Under the pieces are notes generated by a model, which worked only from the letters and a program-made list of their open reading frames with translations, made no database searches and was not told the origin of the DNA. Shown here one piece after another: positions 1-5,255 of a stretch of 5,667 bases of DNA (its first letter is position 1; each line of letters starts with the position of its first letter). This DNA comes from Pelagibacterales bacterium SAG-MED23 (lineage in GTDB: Bacteria > Pseudomonadota > Alphaproteobacteria > Pelagibacterales > Pelagibacteraceae), in NCBI GenBank assembly GCA_014653935.1, contig JACWDU010000024.1, positions 1-5,667 on the forward strand, in the 5' to 3' direction. The position numbers and the translations under genes are program-made.

Positions 1-1
1 T

Positions 2-508
2 TTAAAAAATAAAGCAACACTTAGCTTTGATGATTTTAGTTTTAGGTGTTGTATTGGAAAAAGAGGATTAAGTAGTAAAAAAAAAAACTTTTTGTTTATT
101 TCAAAAAAAAAGATAAAAAATATTGAAAATCAAATAGAGATTTCCCAATTCCCAATTGGGATAGCTAAATTAATTGAAAGCATAAATATTAAATTTCTAA
201 AAAATAGATATACACATCAGTCAGAAATTATAATTGGAAGTTATAGCTTAAATTTAAATTCAAGAAAAATTAGTAATAATTTTAAGAACTTAAATTTAAC
301 AGAACGCGAGGCTAACATATTACTGTTTTTAAATAATTCAATTAAACCTGTAAAAATATCTAGACTACAAACTGAAGTGTGGGGACATAATTCAAAATTA
401 GAAACTCATACTGTAGAAACGCACATTTATAGGCTAAGAAAAAAAATCAAAGATATATTTGGTGATGACAATTTAATTAAAAGTTCTAAGCTCGGTTATT
501 CATTTTAG
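2..508 (+). CDS. Winged-helix (OmpR/PhoB-type) DNA-binding regulator, 5' end outside window
   Basis: C-terminal part of a transcriptional regulator. The frame is open from the first in-frame codon of the window (base 2) to TAG at 506-508. It has no ATG or GTG in that stretch; the first usable start is a TTG at 92, with no clear ribosome site. I therefore read the gene as cut by the left edge rather than starting at TTG. Counting from that TTG codon, the winged helix spans about residues 48-138. It holds the LTEREANILLFL helix (69-80), the VWGHNS turn (96-101), the recognition helix ETHTVETHIYRLRKKI (104-119) and a wing ending in GYSF at the C terminus. The ETHTVETHIYRLR(K/Q)KI string is typical of an alphaproteobacterial response-regulator subgroup. 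The stretch ahead of it (about codons 10-40) resembles the end of a degenerate receiver domain, followed by a linker. Whether a phosphorylatable aspartate exists cannot be seen. The stop overlaps the next gene's start by one base, so the two are probably cotranscribed and translationally coupled. Confidence 0.82.
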   Translation, partial: LKNKATLSFDDFSFRCCIGKRGLSSKKKNFLFISKKKIKNIENQIEISQFPIGIAKLIESINIKFLKNRYTHQSEIIIGSYSLNLNSRKISNNFKNLNLTEREANILLFLNNSIKPVKISRLQTEVWGHNSKLETHTVETHIYRLRKKIKDIFGDDNLIKSSKLGYSF

Positions 509-510
509 TG
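508..510 (+). promoter_or_regulatory. GTG start overlapping upstream stop (TAGTG coupling site)
   Basis: The regulator's TAG (506-508) shares its G with the methyltransferase's GTG (508-510). No convincing Shine-Dalgarno sequence precedes it: the upstream bases are mostly A/T with only a weak taag-ctcgg stretch. Ribosomes finishing the regulator most likely re-initiate here. This overlap is what fixes the GTG start, because the next in-frame Met is about 200 codons downstream and would remove all the TPRs. Confidence 0.6.
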
Positions 511-2586
511 AAAACAGAGAATAATAATATAAAATCAAAATTTCATTTAGCACTAAAATACCATAAAGAAAATAATTTTTTATTAGCTGAGAAACTATAC
601 AAAGACATATTAGTTTCTTTTCCAAATCACTTAGCCACTATATTTCACTTGGGAACACTGTTTGCGCAAACAAAAAAATTCTCGAAAGCTAAAGGACTAC
701 TTTTAAAAGCTTACAATTTAAAACCTAAAGATCCTAATATAAACATTAATCTTGCTAATTTATTTTTTGAAATTGGTGATTTTGAAAATGCTTTAAAATA
801 TTTTGAAAATATAATAAACGAAGATAAAAATTTTGCATTAGCCTATTTTAATAAAGGCTTGGTATTAAACAATTTAAAAAGATACAACAAAGCCAATGAA
901 TGTTTTAAAAAAGTTATTGAAATTGAGCCAAAAAATCTAGCATCTTTCAATATCATTGCTAGAAATCTAATTGAATTGGGTCAAAAGAACGAAGCATTTG
1001 CTTATCTTGAAGAATCTTTAAAAATTGATCCTGATAATACATTATCAATAAAAATTCTTACAGATCTTCTTGCATCCTTTAAAATTTCTAATTTAAATCC
1101 AGAAAGTAAAAAAATTATGAAAGATTTTTTTATTTTTTTATACAAAAAAGACTCAATTAATCATAATGAACTTTTCAATAATGCTAAGTCATTTGTTCTT
1201 GATGATGAAAAGGATGAGGCATTAAAAAAGTTGAAAATAGAAGGCTCAACATTTATTGAAAGTGAAATAGTAAAAAAAATTCTAAAAGAAGAAATTTTTC
1301 TCTTAATTCTGCAAAAATCTCTAATAAGAGATAAAAATTTAGAATTATTTTTAAATAAAATAAGAAAAGAAATTATTTCCTCTTTGAATAATCTATCAGA
1401 ATTATCTAATTTTATTATATCTTTGGCTGAGCAGAGTTTTCTTAATGAGTACATATATTTTAAAACAGAGCAAGAAAATGAAATGGTTAGTCTCTTACAA
1501 AATATTATTGAAAAAAACAAAAACATAAATGAGTTACAAGTTTCTATTTTGGCTTGTTTTATACCACTAAGCATTTCTAAGATTATATCTAAAAAATTGC
1601 TCAACTATTATTCTACGAACGAATTATTTAATGATCTAATAAATATGCAAATTAGAGAACCTCTGAAAGAAAAAGAATTAACCAAAACTATATCTTCGAT
1701 TGGCAAAATATCAAATACAGTTTCTAAAAAGGTTAAAAAGCAATATGAAGAAAATCCTTACCCTAGATGGAGGTATTTTACAAAAGGCTTTAAATCAAAT
1801 TTTTTAAATATATTAAATAGTAATATAAGACCAAATAAGGTTATTTCTGATAATACATTTTTTAAACCAAAAGTTTTAATAGCTGGTTGTGGTACGGGTC
1901 AACAACTTGAAAATGCATTATGTTATGAAAATTCAAACATTTTCGCGATTGATTTAAGTCTTTCTAGTTTAGCTTATGCTAAAAGAAAAATGCAGGAGCT
2001 AAATATTAACAATATAAAATTTATGCATGGAGATATTCTTAACTTAGACAATATAAATCAAAAATTTGATGTCATTGAATGTGTAGGAGTTCTGCATCAT
2101 ATGAATAATTATCGTGATGGATTAAAGATTTTAATTGACCTTCTTGAACCTCATGGTTTCTTAAAACTTGGCTTATATAGTGAAATTTCAAGAAAACATA
2201 TTATGGAAGCAAGGAGTTTAATAAATGAAAAATTTTCTGACGAAATTTTAGATATCATAGATTGTAGGGAATTCATTAAAAATAACAAAGATAATAAATC
2301 ATTTCAAAAACTAACTTATAATTACGATTTTTATTCTAGATCAAGTATTAGAGATCTAATTTTTCATGTTCAGGAACAGAGATTTACATTAAATAATATT
2401 TCAAAGTTACTTAAAAATTTCAATTTGGATTTTTTAGGTTTTACAAATGAGGAGGTTAAAAATAAATACTCAATTAATTATCCAAAAGACACTAGTAATA
2501 CGAGTATTGAAAATTGGAACGAATTTGAAATCAAAAACCCTGACATATTTATTTCAATGTATCAGTTTTGGGTAAGGAAAATGTAA
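508..2586 (+). CDS. TPR-repeat protein fused to a class I SAM-dependent methyltransferase
   Basis: A 692-residue two-module protein. Residues 8-177 form five TPR repeats in exact 34-residue register. Small residues sit at repeat positions 8 and 20 (A15/A27, G49/A61, A83/A95, G117/A129, A151/A163), with closing prolines at 39, 73, 141 and 175. Residues about 190-400 are a lysine-rich, mostly helical linker that I cannot assign. A QYEENPYPRW motif (412-421) precedes a Rossmann methyltransferase. Motif I is VLIAGCGTGQQ (456-466), the likely ribose-binding acid is D482 in AIDLS, HGDI follows at 507-510, and FDVIECVGVLHHM is at 520-532. A C-terminal RDLIFHVQEQRFTL block (615-628) recurs in this TPR-methyltransferase family, as I remember it. 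It should transfer a methyl group from SAM; the TPRs may select a protein partner. The substrate is unknown. The start is GTG at 508, inside the upstream TAGTG, since no other start lies near the N terminus. No signal peptide or membrane segment is seen, so it is probably cytosolic. Confidence 0.9.
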   Translation: MKTENNNIKSKFHLALKYHKENNFLLAEKLYKDILVSFPNHLATIFHLGTLFAQTKKFSKAKGLLLKAYNLKPKDPNININLANLFFEIGDFENALKYFENIINEDKNFALAYFNKGLVLNNLKRYNKANECFKKVIEIEPKNLASFNIIARNLIELGQKNEAFAYLEESLKIDPDNTLSIKILTDLLASFKISNLNPESKKIMKDFFIFLYKKDSINHNELFNNAKSFVLDDEKDEALKKLKIEGSTFIESEIVKKILKEEIFLLILQKSLIRDKNLELFLNKIRKEIISSLNNLSELSNFIISLAEQSFLNEYIYFKTEQENEMVSLLQNIIEKNKNINELQVSILACFIPLSISKIISKKLLNYYSTNELFNDLINMQIREPLKEKELTKTISSIGKISNTVSKKVKKQYEENPYPRWRYFTKGFKSNFLNILNSNIRPNKVISDNTFFKPKVLIAGCGTGQQLENALCYENSNIFAIDLSLSSLAYAKRKMQELNINNIKFMHGDILNLDNINQKFDVIECVGVLHHMNNYRDGLKILIDLLEPHGFLKLGLYSEISRKHIMEARSLINEKFSDEILDIIDCREFIKNNKDNKSFQKLTYNYDFYSRSSIRDLIFHVQEQRFTLNNISKLLKNFNLDFLGFTNEEVKNKYSINYPKDTSNTSIENWNEFEIKNPDIFISMYQFWVRKM
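2574..2578 (+). promoter_or_regulatory. Ribosome binding site (AAGGA) for the ArfA-like gene
   Basis: AAGGA lies 10 bases before the ATG at 2589, inside the last codons of the methyltransferase gene. It is one of the clearer Shine-Dalgarno-like sites in the window, and it supports independent translation of the 35-codon gene. Confidence 0.55.
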
Positions 2587-2588
2587 AA

Positions 2589-2696
2589 ATGAAAAAAAAA
2601 AATTATATTGCTAAAGATTTATTAACTCCAAAATTTAAAACTAGAATTATAAAACCCAAAAAAGGTAAGGGTAGTTTTAAAAGAAAGAAAAAATAG
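2589..2696 (+). CDS. arfA: Short ArfA-like alternative ribosome-rescue factor
   Basis: A 35-residue, very basic peptide (15 Lys, 2 Arg). It starts at ATG 2589, two bases after the methyltransferase stop and 10 bases after an AAGGA site, and ends at TAG 2694-2696. It carries the ArfA core in order: D10-L11-L12, P14, F16, R19, K22, then KKGKGSFKRK at residues 24-33. E. coli ArfA has the same layout: LL, a proline and phenylalanine, an arginine, then NKKGKGSYMRKGK. In that family the protein enters ribosomes stalled on mRNAs lacking a stop codon. Its basic tail occupies the empty mRNA channel, and it recruits release factor RF2 to free the peptide. This protein lacks the longer N terminus and the hydrophobic tail of the E. 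coli precursor, so it corresponds to the functional core. Unlike well-studied arfA genes it has a complete stop directly after the core. Alternatives are a chance lysine-rich peptide or a ribosomal-protein-like fragment, but the ordered motif makes these unlikely. Confidence 0.82.
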   Translation: MKKKNYIAKDLLTPKFKTRIIKPKKGKGSFKRKKK

Positions 2697-2702
2697 TTTT
2701 TT
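2688..2702 (+). terminator. Weak A/T hairpin with T-tract at the end of arfA (possible terminator)
   Basis: AAAAAA-TAG-TTTTTT is a perfect inverted repeat with the arfA stop codon as its 3-base loop, and T6 as the right arm. It contains no G-C pair, so as a classical intrinsic terminator it is poor. It is the only terminator-like element seen between the two converging gene sets, and on the opposite strand it also ends in a T-run. Its placement on the stop codon could matter for arfA mRNA 3' ends, but that is speculation. Confidence 0.25.
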
Positions 2703-2757
2703 AAAAATTACAAAAAAAGTCCTAAAACTTGGATCATTTAAAACAGATTGCTATATT
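2697..2757. other. Convergent intergenic gap between arfA and adenosine kinase
   Basis: These 61 bases separate the two converging transcription units. They are A/T-rich, with a T6 run at 2697-2702 and an A7 run at 2712-2718. There is also a small palindrome (ctata-ttt-tatag, 2751-2763) that overlaps the kinase stop codon. No GC-rich hairpin, RNA gene or open frame with a recognisable product was found. Termination of both units presumably occurs here, or by read-through into the opposite gene. Confidence 0.6.
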
Positions 2758-3687
2758 TTATAGTCTAGCCCCAATTTGTTGGATGACTTTGGAAGACATT
2801 TCAGTTCCTTTATCCAAACTCTCTTTCAGTGACATATTATTTACATGTCCATGTAAAAAGCCTGCCGCAAATAGATCCCCTGCTCCTGTTAAATCAACAA
2901 TTTTAAGACCTTCTTTTATCCCGCATTCAACAACTTCATCTCCACTGATAGCAACAGCCCCCTTTTCACCTCTTGTCAAAACAATTATTTTGCCAAGAGA
3001 TTTAGAAAAATTTATTACTTCATCAAATGACTTTGCATCTATCAAAGACATTATCTCTTGTTCATTAGCAAAAGTTATATCTAATTTATTTTTAACTAGT
3101 TCTAAAAAATGAGATTTGTGTCTATCAACACAAAATTGATCAGATAATGACATTGCAACTTTACTTGCACTTTGGATTGCCTTTTCAAAAGCTTTTTTAG
3201 GCTCTCCCTCGTCCCAAAGGTATCCTTCTAAAAGTATTGTTTCACTTTGTTTAATTGCATCAGAACTAACGTCATTTTCATTAATTTTACCTGCAGTTCC
3301 TAAAAAAGTACACATAGTTCTTTCAGAGTCAGGTGTAACTAAAATTAAACAAGTACCAGTAGGTAGTTCTTCTTTTTTTTTTGAATAAATATATTTAACA
3401 TTTTCTTGCTTTAAACCATCTTCGTATTTACCACCAAGATCATCGTCATTAATTTTACCTATAAATCCCACTTCGTTCCCAAGTTGTGATAAACCAACTA
3501 TTGAATTTGCAACAGATCCACCTGAAACAGTTTTTTCTATTTTGAGGTTTGATAATAAATCTTTAAACTCTTTGTCATCAAAGATTAATTTCATTGTACT
3601 TTTAGTTAAATTATTTTTAGCTATAAAATCATCTTCTACTTTGCAAATTACATCTACTATCGCATTTCCAATTCCTAATATTTTCAT
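2758..3687 (-). CDS. PfkB-family sugar/nucleoside kinase, probable adenosine kinase
   Basis: A 309-residue ribokinase/PfkB-fold kinase, probably converting adenosine to AMP with ATP in cytosolic purine salvage. Visible landmarks are the N-terminal GIGNAIVDVICKVEDDF (5-21) and the substrate-binding SGGSVANSIVG (55-65). Next come GFIGKI-DDLGG (74-86), GTCLILVTPDSERTMCTFLG (111-130) and the SLSDQFCVDRH block (180-190). NEQE follows at 208-211, then LTRGEKGAV (237-245). The anion-hole/catalytic signature is DLTGAGDLFAAGF (265-277), with D271 the expected catalytic base. The wording of the N terminus and of the TPDSERTMCTFLG block matches alphaproteobacterial proteins annotated as adenosine kinase more than ribokinase or fructokinase. 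Substrate choice within PfkB kinases is nevertheless easily mis-called. The length is slightly under the usual 330 or so. The start is ATG at 3687, three bases after the nth stop, with only a weak purine-rich AAGAAAG ahead. It is last in the leftward operon. Confidence 0.85.
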   Translation of the reverse strand: MKILGIGNAIVDVICKVEDDFIAKNNLTKSTMKLIFDDKEFKDLLSNLKIEKTVSGGSVANSIVGLSQLGNEVGFIGKINDDDLGGKYEDGLKQENVKYIYSKKKEELPTGTCLILVTPDSERTMCTFLGTAGKINENDVSSDAIKQSETILLEGYLWDEGEPKKAFEKAIQSASKVAMSLSDQFCVDRHKSHFLELVKNKLDITFANEQEIMSLIDAKSFDEVINFSKSLGKIIVLTRGEKGAVAISGDEVVECGIKEGLKIVDLTGAGDLFAAGFLHGHVNNMSLKESLDKGTEMSSKVIQQIGARL

Positions 3688-3690
3688 TAT

Positions 3691-4344
3691 TTATGCTTTC
3701 TTGGTTATAAGTGGTTTTTTTCTCTTAGGATAACAACTAGTACAGATTTTACAAGATAAACCATAACATTCTCTTGCCTTACAGTATTCTCTTCCATAAT
3801 AAATAATTTGAAGGTGTAACTTATTCCAATATTGTTTATGAAAAAGTCTTTTAAGATCTTCTTCCGTTTGAACTACATTCTTTCCATTAGTTAAACCCCA
3901 TCTTTGTGCCAGTCTATGGATATGAGTGTCCACTGGGAAGGCTGCATATCCAAATCCTTGAGACATCACTACGCTGGCTGTTTTATGCCCAACACCTGGT
4001 AATTCTTCAAGTTGTTCAAATGTTTTTGGAACCTTACCATTATACTTCTCAACTAAAGTTTTTGATAAATTATAAACACTTTTTGCTTTAATTCTAAAAA
4101 TACCAATACTTCGTATTAGTTTTTCAATTTTTTTTCTTCCCAACTTAACAAAGTGTTCAGGCTTATTATATTTTGGATATATATTTTTAGTAACATTATT
4201 AACGTTTACGTCTGTACACTGTGCAGATAAAAGAACAGAAACTAGTAAAGTAAAAATATTTCTGTGTTTAAGAGGAATTGGCGTCTTTGGATATATTTTG
4301 TTTAAAGTTCGAAGAACAATTTTTGCCCTTTGCTCCTCACTCAT
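3691..4344 (-). CDS. nth: Endonuclease III (DNA glycosylase/AP lyase) with atypical Fe-S cysteines
   Basis: A 217-residue base-excision repair enzyme; E. coli Nth has 211. It removes oxidised pyrimidines and cleaves at the resulting abasic site. Evidence includes SVLLSAQCTDVNVNNVT (36-52) and the helix-hairpin-helix LPGVGHKTA (115-123), where K121 is the catalytic lysine. VDTHIHRLAQRWGL (138-151) supplies the catalytic aspartate D139. The C-terminal [4Fe-4S] loop is unusual. The family pattern is C-x6-C-x2-C-x5-C. Here cysteines fall at 188, 193, 198, 201 and 204, so three match the canonical sites (188, 198, 204) but the second site is Gly195. C193 or C201 could complete the cluster. The start is ATG at 4344, overlapping dapB's TGA as ATGA, which indicates translational coupling with no need for its own ribosome site. 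A hhH-GPD relative such as MutY is excluded by the length and the K/D catalytic pair. Confidence 0.93.
   Translation of the reverse strand: MSEEQRAKIVLRTLNKIYPKTPIPLKHRNIFTLLVSVLLSAQCTDVNVNNVTKNIYPKYNKPEHFVKLGRKKIEKLIRSIGIFRIKAKSVYNLSKTLVEKYNGKVPKTFEQLEELPGVGHKTASVVMSQGFGYAAFPVDTHIHRLAQRWGLTNGKNVVQTEEDLKRLFHKQYWNKLHLQIIYYGREYCKARECYGLSCKICTSCYPKRKKPLITKKA
4341..4344 (-). promoter_or_regulatory. ATGA stop/start overlap between dapB and nth
   Basis: On the minus strand the last bases of dapB (AAATGA) contain the nth ATG, giving a four-base overlap. No Shine-Dalgarno sequence is visible just upstream (the bases are almost all A and T), so nth is probably translated by re-initiation after dapB. 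This supports a shared mRNA. Confidence 0.65.
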
Positions 4345-5117
4345 TTAAAATTTAAAACATCACGCATCGAATATAAACCTGGTTTTTTTTTCATTAACCA
4401 TTTTCCAGCTGTCAAAGCTCCTTCGCTGTATAAAGCTCTATCAAAAGCTTCGTGATTTAATGTAATAATTTCTTTTCCACTTGAAAATTTAACTTCGTGT
4501 TCACCAACTGTTTTACCTTTTCGTATTGAGTTAAAATTTATTTTTTTTCCATAAGGAAAACTTTTTTTATTAAGATATTTTTTTCCAAATAAATTATAAA
4601 AATCTTTATTTTTGCCAACAGCAATTCCTTTACCCAACATTAACGCTGTTCCGGATGGATAGTCTATTTTATGTTTATGATGAACCTCATATACTTTACT
4701 TAAAAAATTATTTCCTAATGATTTAGATGCCATTTCAGTTAAATACATTAACAAATTTATGCCTAAGCTCATGTTTCCAGCTTTCAGTATTGGAATTTTC
4801 TTTGAAAATTTTTTAATAAGACTTTCTTCTTTTTTGGTAAATCCAGTTGTACCAATAACAATTCTTTTTTTAAGCTTTGATGCAATTTTAAGAATTTCAA
4901 AAGTACAATTAGGGACAGTAAAATCGATAATTAAATCAACATTTTTGAAGGAATTTTCATTATTTAAACTAGGTTTAATTCCAGAAATTTTTTTTTTTAT
5001 TAATCTATTTTCTGTAAGAGTTGTTAATTTAAAATTTTTATCAACTCTAGAAGATTTTACCAGTTGTTGGCCCATTCGTCCCATGCAACCAGATATTGCT
5101 AAATTTACTTTGCTCAT
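4341..5117 (-). CDS. dapB: 4-hydroxy-tetrahydrodipicolinate reductase
   Basis: DapB reduces 4-hydroxy-tetrahydrodipicolinate with NAD(P)H in the diaminopimelate/lysine pathway, supplying lysine and peptidoglycan. The 258-residue protein is slightly compact compared with the usual 265-275. It shows the Rossmann nucleotide-binding loop SGCMGRMGQQLV (9-20), IDFTVP (64-69) and IGTTGF (88-93), then the GNMSLGINLL segment (114-123). The active-site block is EVHHKHKIDYPSGTAL (144-159), in which H146 is the equivalent of the E. coli catalytic histidine 159 and K150 that of lysine 163. The C-terminal GEHEVKF (205-211) and NHEAFDRALYSEGAL (221-235) are also classic DapB. ATG at 5117 is the only plausible start: an in-frame TAA lies four codons upstream. 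The upstream bases are A/T only, with no Shine-Dalgarno. A 36-base gap separates it from the small peptide gene, and nth follows with an ATGA overlap. Confidence 0.96.
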   Translation of the reverse strand: MSKVNLAISGCMGRMGQQLVKSSRVDKNFKLTTLTENRLIKKKISGIKPSLNNENSFKNVDLIIDFTVPNCTFEILKIASKLKKRIVIGTTGFTKKEESLIKKFSKKIPILKAGNMSLGINLLMYLTEMASKSLGNNFLSKVYEVHHKHKIDYPSGTALMLGKGIAVGKNKDFYNLFGKKYLNKKSFPYGKKINFNSIRKGKTVGEHEVKFSSGKEIITLNHEAFDRALYSEGALTAGKWLMKKKPGLYSMRDVLNFK

Positions 5118-5153
5118 TAAATTATTTTATTATATTTTATTATCAAAAGATAA
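5118..5153 (-). other. 36-base AT-only leader before dapB
   Basis: This is the only gap of any size in the leftward operon. It contains a TATAAT-like hexamer on the minus strand (5134-5129) without a good -35 partner. A small TTATC-AAAA-GATAA inverted repeat lies at 5140-5153. Both are expected by chance at this base composition, so I do not claim a promoter or attenuator. Confidence 0.3.
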
Positions 5154-5255
5154 TTAAATTATTCCAATTCCTTCTTTATAAAAATAGGCACCTAGAATTA
5201 GAGTTGCTAAAACATAAATAATTCCAAAAATTGTATACTTGATTTTTTTTTTCAT
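5154..5255 (-). CDS. Hypothetical 33-residue single-pass membrane peptide
   Basis: A short open frame (ATG 5255-5253 to TAA 5156-5154) fills the space between dnaJ and dapB. Its ATG directly abuts dnaJ's TAA (TAAATG), and GGAA lies eight or nine bases upstream as a plausible ribosome site. The product begins with a positive cluster (MKKKIKY), continues with one hydrophobic helix of about 19 residues (IFGIIYVLATLILGAYF, 9-25), then has a short KEG turn and a hydrophobic end (IGII). By the positive-inside rule the N terminus should face the cytoplasm. I recognise no family. The perfect abutment, the amphipathic layout and the filling of an otherwise empty gap argue for a real gene. Against it, A/T-rich DNA readily yields Lys/Ile/Leu-rich chance frames. 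Confidence 0.58.
   Translation of the reverse strand: MKKKIKYTIFGIIYVLATLILGAYFYKEGIGII

Noticed and set aside
92..94. TTG at 92 as the true start of the regulator
   Set aside because: The frame is open all the way to the window edge, and the sequence before TTG reads as protein. No Shine-Dalgarno is present, and a start here would cut into the presumed receiver end.
1161..1604. 147-codon open frame on the minus strand inside the TPR-methyltransferase gene
   Set aside because: It is fully antisense to a well-supported coding region. Its product is a Ser/Phe/Leu-rich mirror of AT-rich codons with no family signature.
2719..2735. Hairpin around tcc...gga in the convergent gap as an intrinsic terminator
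   Set aside because: Only three pairs with an eight-base loop and no T-run following, so it is too weak to call.
2729..3112. 127-codon plus-strand open frame opposite the adenosine kinase gene
   Set aside because: It lies almost wholly antisense to conserved kinase motifs and has a Pro/Ser/Leu-rich composition typical of a shadow frame.
3542..4091. Two short plus-strand frames (about 60 codons each, 3542-3733 and 3906-4091) opposite the kinase and nth genes
   Set aside because: They are antisense to strongly conserved coding sequence, have no ribosome site and show no motif.
4759..5157. 132-codon plus-strand open frame opposite the start of dapB
   Set aside because: Antisense to DapB's nucleotide-binding domain, with no recognisable product. 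The hydrophobic look comes from reversed Lys/Asn codons.
5129..5157. TATAAT-like promoter and small hairpin upstream of dapB
   Set aside because: There is no acceptable -35 at the right distance, and the stem has only 5-6 pairs, nearly all A-T. Such matches occur by chance in DNA this A/T-rich.
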